Source: Bacillota bacterium (lineage in GTDB: Bacteria; Bacillota; Clostridia; Christensenellales; CAG-138). From it: a DNA stretch of 11,742 bases. Every line of letters begins with the position of its first letter. Positions within the stretch are counted from its first letter, which is position 1. Below the pieces are notes generated by a model. The model worked only from the letters and a program-made list of their open reading frames with translations. It was not told where the DNA came from and made no database searches. A program made the translations under genes and the position numbers. The DNA lies in the NCBI GenBank assembly GCA_023393045.1, contig JAEWMV010000126.1, positions 1 to 11,742 on the forward strand, given 5' to 3'. Below are positions 5,824 through 11,742 of the stretch, piece after piece.

Positions 5824-7078
5824 CAGGCGCTTTTCTTTTCGCCATAGTCACACGCTTCATATAGCGGCGAAGGGGATATTCCCCATCCCGCGGCATACCG
5901 CAGTACGCTTCGGACATATGGTAACCGTCCGTCACGCGCACCGCGCCGCAGGCGACGAGCGCATGCTCGACATTCTCCCTTTGCGCCTCGCTGCAGCAGA
6001 GCGCGACGGTTTGCAAGTACCCCGCGTAAGGGCGCAATCTTTCTATGATTTCCTCACGCGGCAGAGGCCTTATCCAGCAATTGCCGAACTTGTGCGAGGA
6101 GGTCAGCGCGAAATCGGGAAAAACCGAAACGCCGCATCCCGCGCCGCGCAGCACCCTGCCGCGCTTTGTAAGCGCGGTTTCAAGCGAATCCGTATACAGC
6201 GCAAAGGATGCGCCCGCCTGCGCGAACACGTCCGCAGCGCACCCGTGCGCGCGGGCCTCTTCTTCCAAAATGGGCAGAAAGCGCTCAGCGAAGCGGTAAA
6301 GCTCGTTTTCATCCTCCGTATCCACGAAAATACCCTGGCAGGAACTGCAATAGAGCTGGGAGGTGAAGCACATGTCGTGCGCCACGCCGCGAAGGAAATC
6401 CGCGTCCGCGTCCGGGGAAGCGTAGGCAAAGCTTATCCTGTGCCCCCATTCGATGAGCTTTGTTTGCGGCGGCGCGAGCGCGCGCACAGCGCGCACGGCC
6501 TCGTCCGAACCGTAGAGCACAATGCCGTCGGCAAGGGAAGCCAAGGCCTTCAATTGTTCCGTATCCTGCGCGCGCACGTCGAACACATGCGCGCGGCCGG
6601 CGAGCGCGGGTTCCATATAAAGCAGCGCCTCGAGTATGCCCTCGGAAAGGCCGCTTTCCCCTTCGGGGAGCTTCAGTATGTTGACGTTGCCCGTGAGCAG
6701 GCCTTCTATGACGGAGAACACGGGCAGCGCGTCCACATTGCCCGCGCTGACGTGCAGCAGCACGCCCAGCGGCATCCATTCCTCGAGGATAGGCTCACTC
6801 TCGCCGAATGGGATGTATTCCCGCCTGCCCGGCAGGCCCGCTTCCCCGAATTCCACGCGGATGCGCGCCTCAAGATAGTCCGCGCGCATCATGCGCTTTG
6901 CCTGCGCAAGCTCCCACGCGGCTTTTTCGCGGCTCATGCCGAGCTTCATGAGCAGGGGAATATGCGTGCTTTCGTCCAGTCTGTTTGCGAGCGCGTCGCA
7001 CGCGGCGATGACGGTCTTTGCGTCCGGCGCAGGCTTTGCGAGCGCTTCATTGATGCTTTTTGCCAGTTCGTCAAACAT
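5816..7078 (-). CDS. luxC: LuxC-like acyl-CoA/acyl-protein reductase
   Basis: Member of the LuxC acyl-CoA reductase family (PF05893), of the aldehyde dehydrogenase fold. In luminous bacteria LuxC reduces an acyl group handed over by LuxE to a fatty aldehyde using NADPH. The 420 residues are shorter than Vibrio LuxC (about 480). Diagnostic stretches: PLGVLLHVSAGNV (103-115) and GLLTGNVNILKLP (126-138), matching the LuxC 'PlGvv.HiapGNV...GLL.GN.nivr.p' region, and SQLYCSSCQ (240-248), matching the 'fdQ..CSSPq' active site with Cys244 as the likely acyl-accepting nucleophile; LuxC usually has Pro where Cys247 stands. The start is ATG 7078 (MFDELAKSI), with AGGAGG 6 bases upstream; an earlier in-frame start at 7108 adds a poor basic lead. 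It overlaps the luxE-like gene by 8 bases. No luxA, luxB or luxD is present in the window. Confidence 0.88.
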   Translation of the reverse strand: MFDELAKSINEALAKPAPDAKTVIAACDALANRLDESTHIPLLMKLGMSREKAAWELAQAKRMMRADYLEARIRVEFGEAGLPGRREYIPFGESEPILEEWMPLGVLLHVSAGNVDALPVFSVIEGLLTGNVNILKLPEGESGLSEGILEALLYMEPALAGRAHVFDVRAQDTEQLKALASLADGIVLYGSDEAVRAVRALAPPQTKLIEWGHRISFAYASPDADADFLRGVAHDMCFTSQLYCSSCQGIFVDTEDENELYRFAERFLPILEEEARAHGCAADVFAQAGASFALYTDSLETALTKRGRVLRGAGCGVSVFPDFALTSSHKFGNCWIRPLPREEIIERLRPYAGYLQTVALCCSEAQRENVEHALVACGAVRVTDGYHMSEAYCGMPRDGEYPLRRYMKRVTMAKRKAPVL

Positions 7079-8210
7079 GCGCGCCCTCCTCTTTCCCCCT
7101 CGATGCAAGCAGTTCGCCCGCCTCCGCGGCGCAGGTGACGATGCTCGTCTGCCCCGCCCGTCCGAGCAGCATAAAGTACGGCGACTCTATGCCGCAGCCG
7201 CAGCCGCAGCCGCCGGAAAAGCGCGCGGCCACGTCGTCCGTCATGACGCAGGCAAGCGGCATGCTTGTGACGAGGGGCGTCACAAAGCTCAAAAGCCCCG
7301 GCTCGCCGTCCGGCACGGGCGTGACGCCGTCCGCGCCACGCACAATTACGCGGCTGTAGGCGGGGATGTGGAAATGCCCGTTTTTGCATTTGTAATACGC
7401 CAGGGGATGCTCCGCCGCGCTGAAAAACTCGAATATGCGATCCGGGGGAAGGCCCAGCGTCCTTTCGGCAAGCGCGCGCAGGGTATCGGCGTCGACCGCG
7501 GGCATGCCCTTGAAGCCGCCGCCTATGAGCGCGAGCGAGCCGCGCGGCAGGGTGAGGCGCATGCCGCGCGCTTCCATCATGCGGCAAAGCGCGTAGAGAT
7601 ACGCGGGGAAGCCCGTGAAGCGCACGGGAAAGGGAGACTTTTGAAAGCGCGCGAGCGCGGCGGCCATGCCCTCGACATCGGGTTCATAGCCACCATCGGC
7701 TGTCCTTTTGAGCGCGTAGGCGCGCGAGAGCGCGGGAGCGAAGCGCGTGGCGCCAAGCGCGGTCTTCGCCGCGCCAAGCTCCATGTTCCGCCCCGGGGGA
7801 TAGCTGAATATCACATAGTGCGCGGGCAGGGCGGATATGACACCAAGATAAGCGAACAGCCGCGCAACCGCGCCAATGCCATACACTGCGCTCGACCTGT
7901 CAAAGCCGAGGCGGCTTTTGTTGCCGCTCGTGCCCGAGGAGGTAGCGCGAAGAACAAGCTTATTTTCGGGCACGCTCAAAAGCGCGCGGCGCTTTAAAAA
8001 AAGCGTGGGCAGCGGCGGCACGCGCGCAATATCCTCTTCTGTTTTCAGTGAATCGGGATCGAAGCCCATATGGGAAAGAAGCGCCGCGTATTCCGGGCAA
8101 TTGTCCCGGTGAAAATGCAGGTTTTCCCGTAACGCGGGAATGAAATAAGGCGCGACGCACGCCGTGTCATACGGGTCTTTTGCGAGGAACACCTTGCCTC
8201 GTATGTCCAT
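7071..8210 (-). CDS. luxE: LuxE-like acyl-protein synthetase
   Basis: Adenylate-forming enzyme of the LuxE family (PF04443): it activates a fatty or other carboxylic acid with ATP and passes the acyl group through its own Cys to LuxC. The 379 residues match Vibrio LuxE (about 378). Motifs: ATSSGTSGNKS (89-99), the AMP/phosphate-binding loop; LIGGGFKGMPAVD (228-240); FEFFSAAEH (260-268), the adenylate-binding turn; MTDD (323-326); and CGCGCGIESPYFMLLGRAG (335-353). The last has three alternate Cys (335, 337, 339), like the CGCG seen in relatives. Cys360 near the end is at a position like the reported acyl-carrying Cys364 of V. harveyi LuxE, but I have not aligned them. The start is the second of two ATGs (8210), 5 bases from GGGGGAGG; ATG 8213 would be only 2 bases away. 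It overlaps luxC by 8 bases. Substrate unknown. Confidence 0.87.
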   Translation of the reverse strand: MDIRGKVFLAKDPYDTACVAPYFIPALRENLHFHRDNCPEYAALLSHMGFDPDSLKTEEDIARVPPLPTLFLKRRALLSVPENKLVLRATSSGTSGNKSRLGFDRSSAVYGIGAVARLFAYLGVISALPAHYVIFSYPPGRNMELGAAKTALGATRFAPALSRAYALKRTADGGYEPDVEGMAAALARFQKSPFPVRFTGFPAYLYALCRMMEARGMRLTLPRGSLALIGGGFKGMPAVDADTLRALAERTLGLPPDRIFEFFSAAEHPLAYYKCKNGHFHIPAYSRVIVRGADGVTPVPDGEPGLLSFVTPLVTSMPLACVMTDDVAARFSGGCGCGCGIESPYFMLLGRAGQTSIVTCAAEAGELLASRGKEEGAHV

Positions 8211-8243
8211 CATCGCCTCCCCCAACAAACCCCGCCGCAGCGG

Positions 8244-8278
8244 CAGCTATTCACTATTCACTGTTAGCTGTTAGCTGG
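8244..8278. repeat. Heptad-built dispersed repeat, copy 1
   Basis: 35 bases, matching 10560-10594 at 31 of 35 positions. It is made of two tandem heptads of one kind and two of another: TATTCAC twice, then TGTTAGC twice, then TG. It lies just downstream of the GNAT gene on the minus strand and joins the hairpin at 8277-8299. No coding potential; a Clostridia-type dispersed intergenic element is inferred. Confidence 0.75.
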
Positions 8279-8299
8279 CAATTGACATCGTCAATTGCC
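8277..8299. repeat. Perfect 10-bp hairpin at the end of the GNAT gene
   Basis: Arms GGCAATTGAC (8277-8286) and GTCAATTGCC (8290-8299) with a 3-base loop. The right arm contains the TGA stop (8293-8291) and the last two codons of the acetyltransferase. There is no U-run on either strand, so it is more likely part of the adjoining repeat than a full terminator; it could stabilise the mRNA end. Confidence 0.7.
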
Positions 8300-8785
8300 C
8301 TCGGCGAGCGCGTCGAGCGCTTCCCCTTCCAGCCGCTGTATGGTCCAGCCCTCCATGGGTTTCGCGCCGAGCTTGCGGTAGAGCGCGAGGGCGTTTTCGT
8401 TCCAGTCGAGGCAAATCCATTCGAACCTGCCACAGCCGCGCTCCTTTGCGATCTGCGCGAGCCGCCTCAACATCGCCCTGCCAAAGCCGTGGCCGCGGTA
8501 CTCTTCCATGACGAACAAGTCCTCAAGATAAAGCCCCGGCAGGCATTGGAAGGTGGAAAAGTTGTGGAAGTAGAGCGCGAAGGCGACGGGCGTACCCTCA
8601 TATTCGCCGATGATGACCTCGGCCGCGCGGCGCACGAAAAGCGAGTTGTAGAGGACTTCCTCGGTGCCCGTGACCGCGTCCGGCAGCTTTTCGTAGGCGG
8701 CAAGGCCGCGGATGAGCCGGAGGATGAGTGACACGTCCTCCTCCCCGGCTTCCCTTATGACAAAACCTTCTATGTTGGTATTCAT
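8291..8785 (-). CDS. SSAT-like GNAT family N-acetyltransferase
   Basis: Acetyl-CoA-dependent N-acetyltransferase of the GNAT fold, 164 residues. The pattern LILRLIRGLAAYEKL (20-34), FHNFSTFQCLPGLYLEDLFV (73-92) and FEWICLDWNENALALYRKLGA (121-141) is that of the spermidine/spermine acetyltransferase-like (SSAT) group, and R97-G-H-G-F-G102 is the acetyl-CoA pyrophosphate-binding loop (motif A). The substrate may be a polyamine, diamine or amino acid such as thialysine; this cannot be told from sequence. The ATG at 8785 is preceded by AAAGGAAA in the end of ychF; the gap to the ychF stop is 12 bases, so it is the second gene of that operon. Its last codons and stop lie in a perfect hairpin next to a dispersed repeat, so the C-terminus may have been reshaped by the repeat (inference). 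Confidence 0.9.
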   Translation of the reverse strand: MNTNIEGFVIREAGEEDVSLILRLIRGLAAYEKLPDAVTGTEEVLYNSLFVRRAAEVIIGEYEGTPVAFALYFHNFSTFQCLPGLYLEDLFVMEEYRGHGFGRAMLRRLAQIAKERGCGRFEWICLDWNENALALYRKLGAKPMEGWTIQRLEGEALDALAEGN

Positions 8786-8797
8786 ATGATATTTCCT

Positions 8798-9889
8798 TTA
8801 TACATTGAAGCGGAAGAGCGTGACGTCCCCGTCCTGCATGACGTAATCCTTGCCCTCGCTGCGCACGAGCCCCTTCTCCTTGCAGGCCTGCATGGAGCCG
8901 AGCTGGCGGAGCGTTTCAAAGGGCACGATTTCCGCGCGGATGAAGCCGCGCTCGAAATCCGTGTGGATCTTGCCCGCGGCCTGCGGGGCCTTGGTGCCGC
9001 GCTCTATGGTCCACGCGCGCACCTCCTTGGGACCGGCGGTGAGGAAGCTGATGAGCCCGAGCAGGCGGTAGCACGCCTTGACGAGCTTGTCAAGCCCGCT
9101 CTCCCCTATGCCCAGCTCCTCGATGAAGGCCTGCTTCTCCTCGCGGGGCAGCTCGGCGATCTCCTCCTCCACCTTGGCGCATATGGCGACGACCTCCGCG
9201 CCCTCGGCCTTGGCGACATCCGCGAGCGCGTCGAGAAAAACGTTCTCCTTTTTGCCGATGTCCCCCTCCGCGATGTTGCCCACGTAGATGACGGGCTTTG
9301 TGGTGAGAAGGAAAAGGCCTTGCGCCATCTCGCGCTCCTGCTCGTCCATGGGCATGGTGCGAACGGGCTTGCCGCCCTCGAGCCAGAGCTTTACCCTGTC
9401 GTAAAAATCGGCCTCGGCGGCAAGGAGCTTGTCGCCCGACTTGCTGGCTTTGCGCGCGCGATCGGCGCGGCGCTCAATGGTTTCAAGATCCGCAAAAATG
9501 AGCTCGATGCCGATGGTCTCCATGTCCCGCTCGGGCTTGACCGAACCGTCCACATGCACGATGTTGTCATCCTCAAAGCAGCGCACGACGTGGACGATGG
9601 CGTCCACCTCGCGTATGTGCGAGAGGAGCTTGTTGCCCAACCCCTCGCCCTTGTGCGCGTCCCGCACAAGCCCCGCGATGTCCACGAACTCTATGGTGGT
9701 GGGCGTGTACTTCTCCGGGGCATACATGGCGGCCAGAACGTCGAGCCGCTCGTCCGGCACGGCGACCGTGCCCACGTTGGGCTCTATCGTGCAAAAGGGA
9801 TAGTTTGCCGCCGCCGCGCCCGCGCGCGTGATGGCGTTGAACAAAGTGGACTTGCCCACATTGGGAAGGCCGATGACACCGAGTTTCAT
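8798..9889 (-). CDS. ychF: Redox-regulated ATPase YchF (Obg-family)
   Basis: Obg-family P-loop NTPase that hydrolyses ATP rather than GTP, binds ribosomes and is linked to the stress response. The 363-residue length is standard. G1 loop GLPNVGKST at 7-15, switch region NYPFCTIEPNVG at 29-40, G3 FVDIAGLV at 68-75, and the G4 position occupied by NIAEGD (205-210) instead of NKxD, as in YchF (NxxE), which explains ATP preference. The C-terminal TGS domain covers about 280-363 and ends with DYVMQDGDVTLFRFNV. The start ATG 9889 has AAGGAG 8 bases upstream. A full consensus promoter is 40-68 bases upstream, inside the end of the deacylase gene, so the gene can be expressed independently. The GNAT gene follows in the same operon. 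Confidence 0.97.
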   Translation of the reverse strand: MKLGVIGLPNVGKSTLFNAITRAGAAAANYPFCTIEPNVGTVAVPDERLDVLAAMYAPEKYTPTTIEFVDIAGLVRDAHKGEGLGNKLLSHIREVDAIVHVVRCFEDDNIVHVDGSVKPERDMETIGIELIFADLETIERRADRARKASKSGDKLLAAEADFYDRVKLWLEGGKPVRTMPMDEQEREMAQGLFLLTTKPVIYVGNIAEGDIGKKENVFLDALADVAKAEGAEVVAICAKVEEEIAELPREEKQAFIEELGIGESGLDKLVKACYRLLGLISFLTAGPKEVRAWTIERGTKAPQAAGKIHTDFERGFIRAEIVPFETLRQLGSMQACKEKGLVRSEGKDYVMQDGDVTLFRFNV

Positions 9890-9928
9890 ATCAAATGCTC
9901 CTTAGCGGCGACGCGCCGGAATGGTTTC

Positions 9929-9957
9929 ATTATAAATTTGCCGCGCACTCCTGTCAA
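9929..9957 (-). promoter_or_regulatory. Full-consensus sigma-A promoter of ychF
   Basis: Minus strand: TTGACA (9957-9952), 17-base spacer, TATAAT (9934-9929). Both hexamers and spacing are the exact consensus. The -35 box overlaps the TGA of the upstream deacylase gene (9956-9954). The expected start is near 9922, about 33 bases before the ychF ATG. Confidence 0.88.
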
Positions 9958-10469
9958 ACCGGGTCGGCTGCGGCGATACTCACATACTCCACGCGATTGC
10001 CGCAGCGCCCGATGAAGGCGAAAACGTCCCGGCACGCGAGCGCGAGCGACGCGCTCGACACGCAAGGATGTACGCAAACGAGGTTCATATCGAGGATATC
10101 CCGGTCGATCACGACAGTGATATCCTTCGCGCCGGGGTGAACGAGCGCCATGGGCGTGACGCTGCCGGGGAGAAGGCCCAGCTTGTCCATGAGCTGCTCG
10201 TCCGTGCCGAAGGAGAGGCGGGAAACCTCGAGCTGCCTTGACACCTCGGCGGTACGGAATTTTTTGTCCGCGCCGATGAGCAAAAGATAGAACTGCGTGC
10301 CCTGCCGGTTGGTCAAAAACAGGTTCTTGAAATGATGCGCGCCCAGCTCTGCGCCCACATTTTCACAATCTTCCATGGTGCGCGCGGGCGGGTGCTCGAT
10401 GCGGGTATAGGCGACGCCCATTGCGTCGAGCAGGTCAAGCGCGGCTTTTTCGCGCGGGTCGATGGGCAT
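9954..10469 (-). CDS. YbaK/ProXp-type aminoacyl-tRNA deacylase
   Basis: Trans-editing enzyme of the YbaK/PrdX fold, which removes a wrong amino acid (Ala or Cys) from tRNA, most often tRNA-Pro. 171 residues: THx HxPxxRTME region at 22-33, KNLFLTNR at 48-55 with the conserved catalytic-pocket Lys48, LSFGTDEQL (85-93), GSVTPMAL (102-109) and VCVHPCVSSASLAL (131-144), which is the 'vHPntNtatl' strand of the ProXp-ala/PrdX group. By these features it is closer to ProXp-ala (deacylates Ala-tRNA-Pro) than to Cys-specific YbaK, but this is inference. The ATG at 10469 is preceded by AAAGGA in a perfect 12-base palindrome. A weak extended -10 (TGC-TAATAT at 10510-10502) may be its promoter. Its stop overlaps the ychF -35 box. 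Confidence 0.88.
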   Translation of the reverse strand: MPIDPREKAALDLLDAMGVAYTRIEHPPARTMEDCENVGAELGAHHFKNLFLTNRQGTQFYLLLIGADKKFRTAEVSRQLEVSRLSFGTDEQLMDKLGLLPGSVTPMALVHPGAKDITVVIDRDILDMNLVCVHPCVSSASLALACRDVFAFIGRCGNRVEYVSIAAADPV

Positions 10470-10481
10470 AAGGATATCCTT
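10470..10481 (-). promoter_or_regulatory. Palindromic RBS of the tRNA deacylase gene
   Basis: AAGGATATCCTT, a perfect 12-base palindrome directly before the ATG at 10469, containing the only Shine-Dalgarno candidate (AAAGGA with the next base). As RNA it could pair between two mRNAs or with itself weakly, so a regulatory role is speculative. Confidence 0.35.
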
Positions 10482-10528
10482 TCAGTGTGAAGTCTGCATG
10501 TATATTAGCATGAATTGATGAATAAGTG

Positions 10529-10550
10529 AACGCCCGCTTGCGCGGGCGTT
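10529..10550 (-). terminator. Hairpin, probable terminator after the LysM gene
   Basis: 9-bp perfect stem AACGCCCGC (10529-10537) with GCGGGCGTT (10542-10550), tetraloop TTGC. It lies about 50 bases after the DUF3794-LysM stop. Read on the minus strand the 3' side is TTCACTTATTCATC, T-rich but not a clean run; on the plus strand it is TTATCGTTTATC. Best explained as terminator of the minus-strand gene. Confidence 0.6.
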
Positions 10551-10559
10551 ATCGTTTAT

Positions 10560-10594
10560 CAGTTATTCACTATTCACTTTTAGCTGTTAGTTGA
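10560..10594. repeat. Heptad-built dispersed repeat, copy 2
   Basis: Second copy of the 35-base element, 31 of 35 bases identical to 8244-8278 and in the same orientation. The two TATTCAC heptads are exact; the later heptads carry changes (TTTTAGC, TGTTAGT). It lies 8 bases downstream of a minus-strand gene stop (TAG at 10605-10603), like copy 1. The remaining bases of the gap 10470-10602 hold the hairpin at 10529-10550 and a possible weak promoter. Confidence 0.75.
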
Positions 10595-10602
10595 CCGAAG
10601 GC

Positions 10603-11742
10603 CTATGCCCTCCCGATGAACACCAGCTTTTGCCCTTCCGTAAGCTCCTCCTTCACGCCGGGGTTGGCGGCCTCGAGCTGCGCGCGGGAGAGGCCGTAGC
10701 GGCGGCCGATGTCAAAGAGCGTTTCGCCCTCGCCCGCGTAGCAGAGGATGAGCGAGCGGCGACCTTCCTTCGCCTCGCACTCCTCGAGCCCTGCGACATA
10801 GCAGGTGGATTTGCGGCAATAGGGCACGGCGTCGATTTCAAGCACGGCGGAAAAGACCAGCGCGCCGCCGGAGGGCACGAGCCCCGCGCAGAGCACCTTT
10901 GCCGAGGCCTGCGCGCCGCAGCACCACGGGAGGCAGGACGTCTCGCACGCAAAGGGAACCTGAACGCCGAAGGCATATGCCGCGCATTCCGCCGTTTCAT
11001 ACACGGCGCGCACCGCGAGCAGTCCTTCGACGCAGAGCCTGCCGCACTCCGCCGTGGCGGAGGTCACAAGCGGCCGCGCGGCGCACCAGACGACGCGCGA
11101 AAGGGGCGGCATCCCCTCGGGTATCTGGAGCTTTTCATCCACGTTGCAGCGCATCTGCACATGCCCGCCGCGCAGCATCAGCTCCACGGACTCGCACGCG
11201 CTCGCCATCGCGGCGCCCGGTACGTAGGCGTCCCCGGGCAGGTTGGACTCCTGCGCGCAGATATCGAACACCTTCACGCGAAGGCTCAGCTCAAAACAGA
11301 TAATGCCCTCTCCCAGAACGTACGCTTCCGCGCCCATGGCGGCAATCTCCGCCACGACCTCCCCGCGCGGCCGCTCGTCGAGCGCAAGCTCAAGGGTGAG
11401 GGGGAATTGCGTGGCGAAGGGCTCCACATGCCCCGCCTCGTTTTCGATGAGCGCGGTGACATAGCCCGTGGCGTCGACGATGGCCGTGTCGCCCCCCGCC
11501 TTGACGGAACGCGGGGAAGCCTGCGCATAGGCGCACAGCACGCGCGTCACGCCGCGGCAGGCGATTTCCTCGCGCACGCGCACCTCTTCGCAGCCGATGA
11601 GCGTTTGGGCGAGGGAAACGTGGGACACATTCTTAAACTCGGCCGTGATGCCCCGAACGCCGTTTAATGTATGCACGGGCGCGTCGCGGGTGACGACGGC
11701 GTTAAGTTCCACGGTAGAGGAGAAAGCGAGCCTGCCGCCCTG
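10603..11742 (-). CDS. DUF3794 and LysM domain protein (SipL-like), partial, Cys-rich
   Basis: Likely a spore coat or cortex assembly protein of the SipL type. 379 residues are visible. The open frame continues to the right edge (codons at 11742-11713 have no stop) and the GTG at 11712 lacks a Shine-Dalgarno, so I treat it as truncated at its 5' end. The C-terminal 43 residues form a LysM peptidoglycan-binding domain: GEGETLFDIGRRYGLSRAQL, then EAANPG and LTEGQKLVF. Before it lie at least two beta-rich DUF3794-like units (for example GITAEFKNVSHVSL, ELSLRVKVFDI, LCVEGLLAVRAVY). This DUF3794-plus-LysM order is known from SipL of Clostridioides, which works with SpoIVA. Unusual: 20 Cys in the visible part, with ACETSCLPWCC and YCRKSTC clusters, suggesting disulfide cross-links. 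It ends 8 bases before the heptad repeat and a terminator. The sporulation role is inferred from the family. Confidence 0.8.
   Translation of the reverse strand, partial: QGGRLAFSSTVELNAVVTRDAPVHTLNGVRGITAEFKNVSHVSLAQTLIGCEEVRVREEIACRGVTRVLCAYAQASPRSVKAGGDTAIVDATGYVTALIENEAGHVEPFATQFPLTLELALDERPRGEVVAEIAAMGAEAYVLGEGIICFELSLRVKVFDICAQESNLPGDAYVPGAAMASACESVELMLRGGHVQMRCNVDEKLQIPEGMPPLSRVVWCAARPLVTSATAECGRLCVEGLLAVRAVYETAECAAYAFGVQVPFACETSCLPWCCGAQASAKVLCAGLVPSGGALVFSAVLEIDAVPYCRKSTCYVAGLEECEAKEGRRSLILCYAGEGETLFDIGRRYGLSRAQLEAANPGVKEELTEGQKLVFIGRA

Noticed and set aside
5918..7138. Long plus-strand open frame (about 406 codons) opposite the luxC-like gene
   Set aside because: Composition is Arg/His/Ala-rich with no motif; it is the antisense frame of a recognised gene in GC-rich DNA. 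The same applies to the long plus-strand frames at 8786-10015, 10591-11667, 6891-7997, 1288-2016 and 323-931.
7193..7212. GCAGCC tandem repeat
   Set aside because: It encodes the alternating Gly-Cys stretch of the luxE-like protein, a motif typical of relatives, so it is coding rather than an independent repeat.
8221..8290. Promoter for the luxE-luxC genes in the gap after the GNAT gene
   Set aside because: Apart from loose TTGCCA and GAATAG matches made by the repeat, no convincing -35/-10 pair was found; read-through from the ychF promoter is as likely.

Overview
The window looks like chromosomal DNA from a GC-rich (about 60% by eye) low-copy Bacillota/Clostridia-type bacterium. The support is strong AGGAGG-type ribosome binding sites, consensus sigma-A promoters, a tilS-hpt pair, and a DUF3794/LysM protein of the SipL (spore coat/morphogenesis) type. 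An uncultured gut anaerobe is my inference; no rRNA or other taxonomic marker is present. No phage, transposase, CRISPR array, tRNA or rRNA was seen. Every gene except one (a Cu/Zn superoxide dismutase) lies on the minus strand, so the window is best read from right to left.

Layout by region. (1) Positions 1-2038: a zinc/manganese-type ABC import operon, znuA-znuC-znuB (znuB cut by the left edge). It is led by a near-consensus promoter with a 21-bp palindromic operator candidate at the transcription start. (2) 2066-2622: a divergent gene for a Cu/Zn superoxide dismutase with all metal ligands present and no signal peptide. (3) 2626-3763: a two-gene unit, a class I glutamine-amidotransferase-like peptidase (C26) followed one base later by a 3-TM PQ-loop/SemiSWEET-like protein, ending at a clear terminator. 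(4) 3711-3907: a 197-bp intergenic stretch with the promoter of that unit and a hairpin that resembles a dispersed repeat. (5) 3908-8210: luxE-like and luxC-like genes (acyl-protein synthetase and acyl-CoA reductase, overlapping), then tilS and hpt (overlapping by ATGA). tilS starts exactly where transcription from an extended -10 box should begin, with no Shine-Dalgarno, so it may be leaderless. (6) 8211-8290: a short gap with a heptad-built repeat and a perfect hairpin. (7) 8291-9957: ychF and a SSAT-like GNAT acetyltransferase in one operon behind a fully consensus promoter. (8) 9954-10602: a ProXp/YbaK-type aminoacyl-tRNA deacylase, then a 133-bp gap with a hairpin and the second copy of the heptad repeat. 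(9) 10603-11742: the 3' part of a Cys-rich DUF3794-LysM gene running off the right edge.

How the genes fit together: the left part handles metal uptake and, divergently, a zinc-using antioxidant enzyme. The middle mixes translation fidelity (tilS, ProXp-like deacylase, ychF), purine salvage (hpt) and a non-luminous LuxE/LuxC fatty-acyl reduction pair. The most unusual points are the luxE-luxC pair without luciferase genes, the probable leaderless tilS start, the cytosolic Cu/Zn SOD facing the zinc operon, and the two copies of the heptad repeat sitting at gene 3' ends.
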